A stretch of 64,000 nt of DNA, taken from CBDCKR01 sp964572045 (lineage in GTDB: Bacteria > Gemmatimonadota > Gemmatimonadetes > Longimicrobiales > Gaopeijiaceae). Of this stretch, positions 27,211-35,969 are shown in pieces. Under the pieces are notes generated by a model that ran no database searches, was not told where the DNA came from, and was given only the letters and a program-made list of their open reading frames with translations. Made by a program: the position numbers and the translations under genes. Within the stretch, counting starts at the first letter, position 1. Every line of letters begins with the position of its first letter. The stretch covers positions 1 through 64,000 of the forward strand of contig CAZNEI010000002.1 in the NCBI GenBank assembly GCA_964572045.1, given 5' to 3'.

Positions 27211-29558
27211 TGATGTCCTCCGGCCTCAGTCTCCGGCCCGTCGGCCAGGCCGGGATTCATCGCGTTAAAGAGAAGCGGCCATGTGGCCACGGTCTGCGCG
27301 CGATAGTTCGGCTGGAATCCGATCAGGACGACAGACCCGCTTCCCACCGACGCCTCAACCATGGCAGCCTCGCCAGCCAGGTGTTGGGGCCCGAGGATCC
27401 AGCCCGACCGGACCGGATTGCCCTCGCTGTAGCGGGCCGTCACCCGCATGTCCGAATCCCGCACGTCGAACGCACGGCTACTCCCCCAATACCACGCCAT
27501 CACCGACTCCGGAAGGCCTTGGTTGAGCGCATGCTCGGTGTCCAGCCTAAGCTCTACGATGGAGCCCGGCACATAGAAGTCCTGGGGCGCCAGGCGGTCC
27601 ACGGCATTCGAGACCTCAAGACCGAAGAGGTCCGCTACGAGTTCCGTCGCCCCCTCGATGGCCACGATGCGGCCCCCTTCGTTCACAAAGGCCTGCAGGG
27701 CCCTGAGTCCGTCGGCACCCAGACCTCCAGCGTACGGCTCTGGAAGGGTTCGCACGTCGTAACCTTGGGAGATCGACTGGGGGCTCTGGTTCTGGAGCAC
27801 GATGACGTCGTAGTCGCTCCGGAGTAAGCCGGCCCTGGCGCGGGCGTCTTTGAGCGTGTCGTACTGGAGGCCGTGTTGGTCGAACATCCAGCGCGTCCAT
27901 CCCGCCTCCATAGGCTCCTGCCAGGACTTATACATCGCGATTCTGGGAGCGCCGCGTCCCACGAGTCCCGATGGGAGACCGAAGTCGAAGTCGGGCGCCG
28001 GGATCAACTGATCCCCAAGCAGCGCCTCGAGGGCGGGCCGAACGCTCTCAACCGCCACGGCTTCGACGTCCATCAGAAGTGGGAGCGTGTGCGCGGTGAC
28101 GTCGTAGGGACGCCGGGGCGGGCCGCCTGGGTACTCTCGGAGGTCGGGGTAGCGCTGCACCTCGAGAAGCGTCTGCGCGAAGGAGGCGTACGGCTGATTC
28201 ATGGGGATCACGTACGTGCCTACGGCGTACCGGCGGCCGTCGGACTCGAAGGCGAGCGGCGAACGGTGAACCTCGACGTCACCCATCCGAAGGATGCGCA
28301 ATACGTAGGCGAGCCCGCCCGGATTCGCCTGCTCTGCGGGGATCAGCCATGCCGTGGGCCAGGCATCCCAGCCGTTTGTTGCCCGCTCGTTGACCCGGAA
28401 GAAGTTCTCCAGCCAGTACCGGCGGTTCTTGGCCGCGTTCGTGAGGAGGGCCATGGCGCCGGCCTCCTGATAGTCCACGATATCGGCAAGGCCCCACCCC
28501 CCGCCTCGGAACGGGTCCGGATAGTTCGCCGAGGCCACAGCTGCGTCGTAGCCCCTTCCCCCGCCGAGCCGACGCGGATCGACCACCACGGACGTGGCAA
28601 GCCGAGCCGACGCAGTCTCGGATAAGATGCGTGCCCCACCGTGGTAGTGCTGGTAGGCGCGAGCTGGCGTGAATCCGTCGTAGATGGCGCTCGTCACCAC
28701 ACCCCTCTTTCCCTGGGCCGTGAGCTCGGCTGCCATGTACGTGCCCAACATGTTCACGGCAGCCACCAGCCCAGGATCCACGTTGTGCTCGATGGGGTCA
28801 ATGTAGGGCGGGAAGAAGATGCGGGCACCGCCGCCGCCCATCTGGTGGATATCGTGCACGATCTGCGGATGCCATCTGTTGTGGGCACCCAAGACCGTGT
28901 GCTGAGTCTCGACCTGGGTGAATGCGTACCAGTCCCGGTTGTTGTCGTGACCTACGTAGTAGTGGTACAGCCACGGCAGGGGGGCGGCCTCGTACTCGGT
29001 GCCGCGCCACTGATTGTACCAGTCAACCACCCACTCCGTCCCGTCCGGGTTGAGAGAAGGGATATTCAAGAGGATCGTGTTGTCCAGGATTTCCAGCACT
29101 TTCGAGTCGTTCGAGGAAGCGAGGCGATAGAGCAGGCGAGCGGCAGTCTGAGCACTGCCCACCTCGGTCGAATGGATCGCGTGCGTGATGAGCACCACGG
29201 TTCTCCCCGCATCGATCAGGCGCGCCAATTCGTTCTCGTCCGAGACGCGGCGAGGGTCGGACAACCTCATCTGGATTGCACGCAGCTCCTCGATACGAGC
29301 GTGGTTCTCCTCGCTCGTGACCGTGAGCATGACGAACGGGCGGCCCATTGTCGTTACTCCCAGCGTATCCAGCCCTACTCGCGGACTCGCCTCGGCCAGC
29401 CTCGCGTAGTAGGAGGCAAGTTCCGTCCAATTGGCCAGCCTTCGTGCGACGCCGATCTCGAACCCGAAGTGGGCTTGGGGCGTCGGTACGCTCTGGCCCG
29501 CGAGAAGGCTTGCGCCGAAGAGGACAAGGGCCGGGCCCGTGAGGCACCGAGGGCGCAT
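27207..29558 (-). CDS. Secreted M14-family zinc carboxypeptidase
   Basis: A 783-residue exported peptidase. The signal peptide is at residues 1-21 (LTGPALVLFGASLLAGQS). The M14 zinc motif is in LITHAIHSTEVGSA (His and Glu) with the third ligand region QIVHDIHQMGGGG, and substrate landmarks NIPSLNPDGTEWVVDWYN and GHDNNRDWYAF follow. The C-terminal half (about 480-783) is a class I glutamine-amidotransferase-like fold (YDVIVLQNQ, GRIVAIEGATELVADLFG), as in other large Gemmatimonadota/Bacteroidota M14 proteins. ATG 29558 has GGAGGAG at ideal spacing; upstream frame is not used. Likely degrades peptides in the periplasm or medium. Confidence 0.9.
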   Translation of the reverse strand: MRPRCLTGPALVLFGASLLAGQSVPTPQAHFGFEIGVARRLANWTELASYYARLAEASPRVGLDTLGVTTMGRPFVMLTVTSEENHARIEELRAIQMRLSDPRRVSDENELARLIDAGRTVVLITHAIHSTEVGSAQTAARLLYRLASSNDSKVLEILDNTILLNIPSLNPDGTEWVVDWYNQWRGTEYEAAPLPWLYHYYVGHDNNRDWYAFTQVETQHTVLGAHNRWHPQIVHDIHQMGGGGARIFFPPYIDPIEHNVDPGLVAAVNMLGTYMAAELTAQGKRGVVTSAIYDGFTPARAYQHYHGGARILSETASARLATSVVVDPRRLGGGRGYDAAVASANYPDPFRGGGWGLADIVDYQEAGAMALLTNAAKNRRYWLENFFRVNERATNGWDAWPTAWLIPAEQANPGGLAYVLRILRMGDVEVHRSPLAFESDGRRYAVGTYVIPMNQPYASFAQTLLEVQRYPDLREYPGGPPRRPYDVTAHTLPLLMDVEAVAVESVRPALEALLGDQLIPAPDFDFGLPSGLVGRGAPRIAMYKSWQEPMEAGWTRWMFDQHGLQYDTLKDARARAGLLRSDYDVIVLQNQSPQSISQGYDVRTLPEPYAGGLGADGLRALQAFVNEGGRIVAIEGATELVADLFGLEVSNAVDRLAPQDFYVPGSIVELRLDTEHALNQGLPESVMAWYWGSSRAFDVRDSDMRVTARYSEGNPVRSGWILGPQHLAGEAAMVEASVGSGSVVLIGFQPNYRAQTVATWPLLFNAMNPGLADGPETEAGGHQ

Positions 29559-29835
29559 GAATCTCCTCCAAGGGATGGTACGGAGGCCACCAACGGTGAT
29601 CGTACGGTCGGCCCATGCGCGGAGCAACTTCCCCTCAACGGAGGACTTACGGCGTGATCCCAACGGCCTCCCCCCACCGTTGACAGCGGGCGTGCCTCCG
29701 CCTCTCCCGGACCCTTGGGCGCTCCGATTCACCGGGGATGGGAACGAACGGACCTCTAGCCGTGACGGGGGGCCACGCCCGCCCCCTGCATCTACCTACC
29801 CGCTCTCGGCTTCAACCGTCTGCTCCCCGACGACG

Positions 29836-30588
29836 TCAGAGACCTGTGGGCGCATCGATGAAGGTGCAGGGGATGCCGAATCGCTCTTCGATGTGACCGC
29901 CCAGAGCTCTCACTCCCCACGTCTCGGTAGCGTAGTGTCCAGCGTACAGCACGTTCACGCCGACCTCCATAGCATCGTTGAAGGTGTGATGGGGCCCTTC
30001 GCCCGTCAGCAGGGCGTCGAGGCCGACCCGTGCCGCCTCAGGAATGGTGTCCGCCGCGGCACCGGTCACGACGCCGATGCGGAAGACGTGCGCCCCTCCA
30101 CCTGGTATGAGCCGGACCGGCCCCCCCACCACCGCCTCCACCCGTTTCACGAGAGCGTCGCGCGACACATTGATCTCGCACCACCACCCGATCGCGCGCC
30201 CCTGGCAAAGGCCGAACCGGCCGGCCGGCTCCCATCCCAACCGGCGGCAGAGAACCGCGCAGTTGCCCACGTCGACGTGGGCGTCCAAGGGCAGGTGGCA
30301 GGAAAAAAGGGCCGTGTTCCCTCGAATCAGCGACTTCAGCTTCCGGAATCGGGGTCCGGTCACACGCATACGGCCATCCCAAAAGAGGCCGTGATGCACG
30401 ATTAGTAGGTCGGATCCCGCCTCGACAGCCTGCCGGATGACAGTCTCACTCGCGTCCACCGCCACGGCAATGCGCTCCACCTCGTCCGGACCCTGCACCT
30501 GCAGGCCGTTGTATGCCGAAGCGTAATCCGGAAACTCCTCCACCGCCAAGTACCGCATCAGATATTGGAGCAATGATTCTAATTTCAC
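29836..30588 (-). CDS. Nif3-like dinuclear metal centre protein (GTP cyclohydrolase I type 2 family)
   Basis: A 250-residue NIF3/DUF34 protein. Metal-binding landmarks are LLIVHHGLFW near residue 63, FSCHLPLDAHVDVGN near 98, and the C-terminal VLYAGHYATETWGVRAL (His and Glu). The family forms toroidal hexamers with a dinuclear metal site; its biochemical role is unsettled, although it is often annotated as GTP cyclohydrolase. Start ATG 30588 gives the typical KLESLLQYL beginning. An 18-base palindrome and 120 nt of intergenic DNA lie upstream. Confidence 0.92.
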   Translation of the reverse strand: MKLESLLQYLMRYLAVEEFPDYASAYNGLQVQGPDEVERIAVAVDASETVIRQAVEAGSDLLIVHHGLFWDGRMRVTGPRFRKLKSLIRGNTALFSCHLPLDAHVDVGNCAVLCRRLGWEPAGRFGLCQGRAIGWWCEINVSRDALVKRVEAVVGGPVRLIPGGGAHVFRIGVVTGAAADTIPEAARVGLDALLTGEGPHHTFNDAMEVGVNVLYAGHYATETWGVRALGGHIEERFGIPCTFIDAPTGL

Positions 30589-30689
30589 CGGATTACTCGC
30601 CGGGGTTGGGGAAAAGTCGGTCTAGGGGTGGTGCTGGGAACACGCGAAGAAGGACTATAACGCATTGATGAACATGAAGATGCGGCGTA

Positions 30690-30707
30690 TTTCCACAGAT
30701 GTGGAAA
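30690..30707. repeat. Palindrome of two opposed DnaA-box-like motifs
   Basis: TTTCCACA at 30690-30697 and TGTGGAAA at 30700-30707 form a perfect 8-bp inverted repeat with a 2-bp centre. Each arm with its flanking base is one mismatch from the DnaA box TTTTCCACA. It begins 4 nt after the bactofilin stop and lies about 100 nt upstream of nif3. It could be a DnaA-binding site, an operator for another dimeric regulator, or a weak hairpin terminator. Confidence 0.55.
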
Positions 30708-30710
30708 CGG

Positions 30711-31229
30711 CTACGCCCCTGCCGTAGGCTCCCCTCCGTGGATGACGTCACCGGGTGCGGGCCGGCCGGAGAGTTCCTCAGCTCCGACTTCGGTGCCGGC
30801 CACGCCGTCGGCGACGTCGCCAGTGGCCTCGAAGTCGGGAGCGGACATGTCCTCGGGGCGCCTCAGCTCCGCATCCTCGCCGACCGTAAGCTGGCCGTGC
30901 AGCGTCGCTCCTTCCTCGAGCTGCATGCGCCGAGCCGTGATCTCACCCGCAATCTGGCTCGTCGACTGCAGCTCCAGCCGGGACTCCGCATGGACGCAGC
31001 CGAGCACTCGGCCAGCGATGACGGCATCCTGCGTGTAGATGTTGCCGTCCACGAGCCCGTTCTTTCCGATCACCACGGCCTTCCCCGCTCGAACGTTCCC
31101 GGTGATGGTCCCCTCGACCCTCAGAGCGCCGTCCGTCTCGCAGTCCCCGGTCAGGGTCATGCCCATCCCAATGATGGAGATCACCGCCTCCGGAGAAGCG
31201 GTTGGGGTCCTCCTGTCGTTCTTCGCCAT
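30711..31229 (-). CDS. Bactofilin (polymer-forming cytoskeletal protein)
   Basis: A 172-residue bactofilin. The central beta-helix domain (about residues 15-115) shows the expected short hydrophobic/glycine-rich repeats: GDCETDGALRVEGTITGNV, VVIGKNGLVDGNIYTQDAVIAGRV and ESRLELQSTSQIAGEITARR. An acidic, Ala/Gly-rich disordered tail follows. Bactofilins polymerise without nucleotide and organise envelope enzymes or chromosome segregation proteins. ATG 31229 gives the usual short N-tail; a GTG at 31256 overlapping the M23 stop is an alternative. It is downstream of parA-parB-M23, a pairing also seen in other bacteria that use bactofilin with M23 peptidases and ParAB. Confidence 0.9.
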   Translation of the reverse strand: MAKNDRRTPTASPEAVISIIGMGMTLTGDCETDGALRVEGTITGNVRAGKAVVIGKNGLVDGNIYTQDAVIAGRVLGCVHAESRLELQSTSQIAGEITARRMQLEEGATLHGQLTVGEDAELRRPEDMSAPDFEATGDVADGVAGTEVGAEELSGRPAPGDVIHGGEPTAGA

Positions 31230-31252
31230 AGACTGTGCTCTTCGTGGTCCGA

Positions 31253-32011
31253 TCACGGCTGCTGCACCAACTCGAGCGGATCCACCCTCACCCCCTCGAA
31301 GAAGATCTCAAAGTGCAGGTGTGGGGCGGTTGACCGCCCGGTCGATCCGCTGATGGCGATCACCTCGTTCTTCCGGACCTCTTCGCCAGGCCCGACGACC
31401 GTGACGGAGGCGTGCGCGTAGAGAGTCTCGTATCCGTTCTCGTGGTCGAGGCGCACATATCGCCCGTAGGTGGCATCCTCTCCGACGTCGCTCACCCGCC
31501 CGGCGCCGGCCGCTCGGATATATGAGCCGGCGGGTACGGCGATGTCCAGTCCCGGGTGTGCGCCGCCCGCATCGTCGAAGAGGCCTCGCGTTACGAAGCC
31601 GCGCCCCGTCAGGGGCCAGCTATCGGGCATGCTTGCGCCGCCCTCGTCGTATCTTGAGGACTGACTCACGGACGGGGGCGGTGGAAGCCATAGCTCCGAA
31701 GCCGCCCCACCTGCTTCAGGAGCGAAGAGGGACCGCAGTCCCTCGTACTGCTGCTCTACCTGTTCGAGTTGGCGGGCTAGGGCGGGAAAGCGTGCCCGCT
31801 CGGCGTGTAGGGCTGCCAACTCCGCTTCGAGTTCCGCCATCCTGGCCACTCGGGCTGCCATGTAGCCCCAACTCACACCGAGAAAGAGTAGGATCACGCC
31901 GAACCCGATCCCCAGACCCCTTAGAACCCTGAGCCACCGGTATCTGACCTCATAAGCCCGACTCTCGCCTGCATCCGGTATCAAGATGATCCGCAGAACC
32001 CGCGGACTCAC
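31253..32011 (-). CDS. M23-family metallopeptidase (LytM-type) with membrane anchor
   Basis: A 252-residue envelope protein with one N-terminal membrane helix (about 30-52), a coiled-coil of 40-50 residues (ARMAELEAELAALHAERARF), then an M23 domain. The zinc site is intact: HPGLDIA (His, Asp), YAHAS and HLHFEIFFEG. It should cleave peptidoglycan cross-links in the periplasm. Its start overlaps the parB stop by 4 nt, and its stop lies within the possible upstream start of bactofilin, so parA-parB-M23-bactofilin read as one unit. A scaffold-hydrolase partnership with bactofilin is a reasonable inference. Confidence 0.92.
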   Translation of the reverse strand: MSPRVLRIILIPDAGESRAYEVRYRWLRVLRGLGIGFGVILLFLGVSWGYMAARVARMAELEAELAALHAERARFPALARQLEQVEQQYEGLRSLFAPEAGGAASELWLPPPPSVSQSSRYDEGGASMPDSWPLTGRGFVTRGLFDDAGGAHPGLDIAVPAGSYIRAAGAGRVSDVGEDATYGRYVRLDHENGYETLYAHASVTVVGPGEEVRKNEVIAISGSTGRSTAPHLHFEIFFEGVRVDPLELVQQP

Positions 32012-32931
32012 GACACCACCTCTGACGCATCCCGTCCCGTTATGAGCTCGAATACGCGCCCGAAGTCTCCTGCTGTCCGGTACGGAATCTCGATGACGCC
32101 CTTGCCGTCCTTCCGCGCGAGGACTCGCACCCGCGTGGCTAGAGCGGCGCGGAGTTCCTCCTCCAGCGCGTCAACGGCGGGGTCCCGCCGTTGGCGGGCG
32201 CGAAGACCCCGCTTCTTCCTCGGCCCTCGTTGTCGGACGCGGCGTTCCACCTCCCGCACGGACCAGCCGGACTGGACTGCGCGGCGGGCGAGTTCTGCGA
32301 GCTGGACCGGATCGTTCACTCCCAGCAGGGCCCGCGCGTGGCCGGTGGTCAAATCCGTGTTCTCGACAAGCCTTCGCACGGAAGCCGGAAGTTTGAGCAG
32401 CCGGAGCATGTTGGCCACCGTTGACCGGCTCTTTCCCACCGATCGAGCGATAGCCGCATGCGAGAGGCCGTGCTCGGCTTCAAGGGCTCGATACCCTTCG
32501 GCTTCTTCGATCGGGTTCAGTGCTTCGCGCTGAAGGTTCTCTACGAGCGCGAAGACAAGCAGGGCGTCGTCCTCGACCTGACGAGTAATCGCCGGGACAT
32601 CCGCCCATCCGAGCCGCTTGACGGCCCTAAGGCGGCGTTCCCCGGCCACGAGCTCGTACTCACTCCGAGCTCCCCCGGGGGCGGAACGCACCAGAAGGGG
32701 CTGGAGCAGGCCATTCTCTGCGATCGAGCGAGCGAGCTCGTCCAACTCAGCCTCGGGAAACGCTCTGCGTGGCTGCTTCGGGTTTGGAGCGATCGACGCG
32801 ACCGGCAAACGGTCGGCTCCGCCGGTGCGGATGTCGGCATCCAAATAGTCGCCCAGGAGCGCTCCAAGCCCCCTGCCCAAGCGGTCCTTCCTCGCGGGAG
32901 CGTCGGCCTCAGGGCGAGCTGCGGACCCCAT
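32008..32931 (-). CDS. parB: Chromosome-partitioning protein ParB
   Basis: A 307-residue ParB CTPase. N-terminal box I contains PNPKQPRRAFPEAELDELA, the CTP-binding box II is GERRLRAVKRLGW, and the parS-reading helix-turn-helix is AIARSVGKSRSTVANMLRLL. The C-terminal dimerisation domain is at about 250-307. It starts 2 nt after parA ends. A perfect parS lies about 890 bases upstream, just before parA. ParB spreads from parS, loads SMC and works with ParA to segregate origins. Confidence 0.96.
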   Translation of the reverse strand: MGSAARPEADAPARKDRLGRGLGALLGDYLDADIRTGGADRLPVASIAPNPKQPRRAFPEAELDELARSIAENGLLQPLLVRSAPGGARSEYELVAGERRLRAVKRLGWADVPAITRQVEDDALLVFALVENLQREALNPIEEAEGYRALEAEHGLSHAAIARSVGKSRSTVANMLRLLKLPASVRRLVENTDLTTGHARALLGVNDPVQLAELARRAVQSGWSVREVERRVRQRGPRKKRGLRARQRRDPAVDALEEELRAALATRVRVLARKDGKGVIEIPYRTAGDFGRVFELITGRDASEVVS

Positions 32932-32933
32932 AG

Positions 32934-33713
32934 CTAAGCCGCCGCGGGGCCGCGGCCGGTCAGCAGTTCCTTCGCGAGAGCCAGATAGCTTTGGGCGCCT
33001 TGCGAGAGAACGTCGTATTGGAGGATCGACTGCCCGAACGATGGCGCCTCAGCTAGGCGAATGTTGCGCGGGATCGCTGTCCGATACACGCGATCCCGGA
33101 AGTACTCGCGGGCTTCCGCCGCCACTTGCCGGGAAAGATTGAGCCGACGATCGAACATGGTGAGCAGCACGCCTTCGATCTGGAGGCGGGGGTTCAGTCC
33201 GCGTTGGACAAGCCGAATCGTGTTCAGGAGCTGGCTCAAGCCCTCGAGCGCGTAGAACTCGCACTGGATCGGAATCAGTACGGAGTCCGCCGCCGCGAGC
33301 GTGTTGAGGGTGAGGAGGCCGAGTGAGGGAGGGCAGTCGATCAGGATATAGTCGTAGCGGTTGCGGATCGGCTCCAATGCCCGTCGGAGAATCGTTTCCC
33401 GGGACCAGGCTCCCACGAGCTCGATCTCGGCCCCGGCGAGGTCGCGATCGCTGGGCATGAGGCTGAGTAATGGAAACTGAACTCCCTTGACCACGGCCTC
33501 TTCGGCGGCGCTGCCGCGTACGAGCACGTCATAAACCGTCATCAAGTCGGAGCTTGGGGATACGCCGAGCCCACTTGTGGCGTTGCCCTGAGGGTCCATG
33601 TCGACCACTAGGACTCGGTGCTCCGCTACAGCCAGTGACGCACCGAGGTTGATGGCGGTGGTCGTCTTGCCGACCCCACCCTTCTGGTTCGCGATGGCAA
33701 TGACCCGGGACAT
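32934..33713 (-). CDS. parA: Chromosome-partitioning ATPase ParA
   Basis: A 259-residue ParA/Soj ATPase with the deviant Walker A motif KGGVGKTTTAINLGASLA near residue 11, Walker A' VLVVDMDPQGNATSGL and Walker B ILIDCPPSLGLLT. It binds non-specific DNA as an ATP dimer and is released by ParB. Start ATG 33713 gives the usual MSRVIAIANQ. It is the first gene of parA-parB-M23-bactofilin. The methyltransferase gene rsmG, which often sits between mnmG and parA, is absent here. Confidence 0.96.
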   Translation of the reverse strand: MSRVIAIANQKGGVGKTTTAINLGASLAVAEHRVLVVDMDPQGNATSGLGVSPSSDLMTVYDVLVRGSAAEEAVVKGVQFPLLSLMPSDRDLAGAEIELVGAWSRETILRRALEPIRNRYDYILIDCPPSLGLLTLNTLAAADSVLIPIQCEFYALEGLSQLLNTIRLVQRGLNPRLQIEGVLLTMFDRRLNLSRQVAAEAREYFRDRVYRTAIPRNIRLAEAPSFGQSILQYDVLSQGAQSYLALAKELLTGRGPAAA

Positions 33714-33760
33714 GCCGGTGACCGTTTAGCGTTCGATGCTACAGAGACAGGTTCCACAAT

Positions 33761-33790
33761 AATATACTCCCCAGCCCCAGAGTGGGGAAA
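33761..33790 (-). promoter_or_regulatory. Candidate parAB promoter
   Basis: An AT-rich TATATT (33761-33766 on the minus strand) stands out in GC-rich DNA about 50 nt upstream of parA. A TTTCCC lies 18 bases further upstream as a weak -35. A small CCCCA/TGGGG hairpin falls between them. The parS site lies about 30 nt beyond. Confidence 0.4.
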
Positions 33791-33820
33791 GTGAGCCTGG
33801 CGGTTTTCGCCTGACTCGCG

Positions 33821-33836
33821 TGTTTCACGTGAAACA
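33821..33836. promoter_or_regulatory. parS: parS centromere site (perfect consensus)
   Basis: TGTTTCACGTGAAACA is a complete 16-bp palindrome identical to the broadly conserved bacterial parS consensus bound by ParB. It lies about 110 nt upstream of parA, between parA and the end of mnmG, about 8 kb from oriC, the expected distance range. No second copy was noticed in the window. The rest of 33714-34070 shows no gene. Confidence 0.93.
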
Positions 33837-34070
33837 CCCTCCTTGCGATCCCGGCGGGACCGACTCTCGGAGAGGAAGGCAGTCCTCCACCGGCTCAGCG
33901 TCTACGCTGCAGGTCGACTACATAACGTGCGATGCTGCTTGGATTTACAGGATTCGCTCGCGGGAAAGTGGGCTTCCTTCGATCCGCCGCAAGCGTCCAA
34001 CCAAACGGTTTCCTACCGGCGGAGAATCTCGTTGCTGGCCCCCACAGCCCCGGATCTTGGCTGACCCCTA

Positions 34071-35969
34071 TTATTCCGCTCCCGCTTCTGCAATCCGGCC
34101 GCCCCTCCACCTCCGTACCTCCAGGATTAGGTTCTGCAGGTCGGAGGGTGACACGCCCGGGATGCGGCCGGCCTGGGCCAGGGAAGTGGGGCGGATCCGC
34201 CCGAGCTTCTCCCTCGCTTCGTGCGAGACGTTGACGAAGGCCGCGTACGGAAGGTCCTCCGGGAGCTCGAAGGCCGCCAGTTCCCGGAGCTTCTCAGCCC
34301 GCTCGACCTCGCGCCGCACGTACCCCTCGTACTTCAGCTCCACCTCCACCGCGGTCACGGCGTCGCACTCTTCCACAGGGTCGAACGGCGCTCGTGCTAC
34401 AAGTGCCAGTTTCTTCGCGGACACCTGAGGGCGCTTCAGCAGCTCGACCGCCTGTCTCGAATGCCGAATCTGGGGGGTGCCGACCTCCGCGAGCAATGGG
34501 TTCACTTCCGACGGCTTTATCATCGTCTTCACGAACCATCTCCGAATCCTTCGCTCTCGCTCCATGCGTCCCTCCAGCACCGCAACCTGATCGGCGGTCA
34601 GCAGCCCCACGTCACGTGCCAGGGGCCCCAACCGATATATCGTGTTATCCTGGCGGAGCATCAGTCTGAACTCGGCTCGGGACGTAAAGAGCCGGTAGGG
34701 CTCATCTACTCCCTTGGTGATCAGATCATCGATGAGGACCCCGATGTACGCCTGATCCCGCTCTAGGATCAACGGAGCCCCGCCCTGGGCCTTGAGGGCC
34801 GCATTGGCGCCCGCGATCAGCCCTTGGCCGGCCGCTTCCTCATAACCGGTCGTGCCGTTGATCTGTCCCGCAAAGAAGAGACCGGGGATCTGCCGGAGCT
34901 CCAGCGTGTGCCGAAGCTGGTGGGGCGGAAAGTAGTCATACTCGATGGCGTAGCCAACCTTCGTCACCCTAGCGCGCTCCAAACCGGGGATCGTTTGGAG
35001 GCAATCGATCTGAACGTCGGCTGGCAGAGACGTCGACAGCCCGTTCACATAGAGTTCTGTGGTCTCAAGCCCCTCGGGCTCCAGAAAGACTTGGTGACGC
35101 GGTGCGTCCGGGAAGCGCACAATCTTGTCCTCGATCGACGGACAGTAGCGCGGGCCGCGTCCTGAAATCTCGCCGCCGAAGAGAGCGCTCCTCCTCAAGT
35201 TGTCCTGAACCACGTGGCGGAGCCTTTCTCCTGTCCACGTGATCCAGCAGGGACGTTGCTCCGGGACTGCCTCCGTCGTGTATGCCGAGAAGCGGAAGTC
35301 CCCCGGATCACCGTCTTGCCGTTCGACCCGAGAGTAGTCCACCGTCCGGCCGTCGACGCGGGGCGGAGTCCCGGTCTTGAATCGGCCGATCTCCAGGCCC
35401 CTGGCCTCTAGCTCTGTGGCCAACGCAACCGCGGGAGCCTCCCCCGCGCGTCCGGCCCCGACGCCGGCCTCGCCACCGATGTGGATCCTTCCCCGCAGGA
35501 AGGTTCCCGCGGTCACCACGACGGTCGCGGCTCGGAACTCAAGCCCCCCGCGCGTCCGCACGCCCACAGCGCACTTGTCCTCCACAACCAACCCCGTCAC
35601 CATCTCTTGAAAGAGAAAGAGGCTCCTGAGCTCGTCCAACACACGTCGCACCGCGCGAGGGTAGAGGCCCCGGTCGCACTGGGCCCTGGGGCTCCACACC
35701 GCCGGTCCCTTGCGTCGATTAAGCATGCGGAACTGGATACGGGAGGCATCGGTAGCGCGGCCCATGACCCCCCCAAGGGCGTCGACCTCGCGCGCGACGA
35801 CGCCCTTGGCGATCCCGCCGATGGCGGGATTGCAGCTCATCTGGCCGACCCGGGACAGGTCTGGTGTGAGTAGCAGGGTGCGGGCCCCCAGCCGCGAGGC
35901 GGCGGCCGCGGCCTCGCAGCCGGCGTGGCCTCCTCCCACGACGATGACGTCGTAGCGCTCCCCTGCCAT
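34071..35969 (-). CDS. mnmG: tRNA uridine-5-carboxymethylaminomethyl synthesis enzyme MnmG (GidA)
   Basis: A 632-residue FAD protein. It has the N-terminal dinucleotide motif VVGGGHAGCEAAAAA, the QMSCNPAIGGIAKG block, GTFLRGRIHIGGEAG, the second NAD-binding insertion, and the C-terminal helical domain. With MnmE it modifies the wobble uridine of several tRNAs, using glycine or ammonium and methylene-tetrahydrofolate. Its start touches the stop of the small upstream gene by 1 nt. Complete and of normal length. Confidence 0.96.
   Translation of the reverse strand: MAGERYDVIVVGGGHAGCEAAAAASRLGARTLLLTPDLSRVGQMSCNPAIGGIAKGVVAREVDALGGVMGRATDASRIQFRMLNRRKGPAVWSPRAQCDRGLYPRAVRRVLDELRSLFLFQEMVTGLVVEDKCAVGVRTRGGLEFRAATVVVTAGTFLRGRIHIGGEAGVGAGRAGEAPAVALATELEARGLEIGRFKTGTPPRVDGRTVDYSRVERQDGDPGDFRFSAYTTEAVPEQRPCWITWTGERLRHVVQDNLRRSALFGGEISGRGPRYCPSIEDKIVRFPDAPRHQVFLEPEGLETTELYVNGLSTSLPADVQIDCLQTIPGLERARVTKVGYAIEYDYFPPHQLRHTLELRQIPGLFFAGQINGTTGYEEAAGQGLIAGANAALKAQGGAPLILERDQAYIGVLIDDLITKGVDEPYRLFTSRAEFRLMLRQDNTIYRLGPLARDVGLLTADQVAVLEGRMERERRIRRWFVKTMIKPSEVNPLLAEVGTPQIRHSRQAVELLKRPQVSAKKLALVARAPFDPVEECDAVTAVEVELKYEGYVRREVERAEKLRELAAFELPEDLPYAAFVNVSHEAREKLGRIRPTSLAQAGRIPGVSPSDLQNLILEVRRWRGGRIAEAGAE

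Noticed and set aside
33820..34428. A plus-strand frame beginning inside parS
   Set aside because: It starts in the parS palindrome and runs antisense into mnmG; composition is not protein-like.
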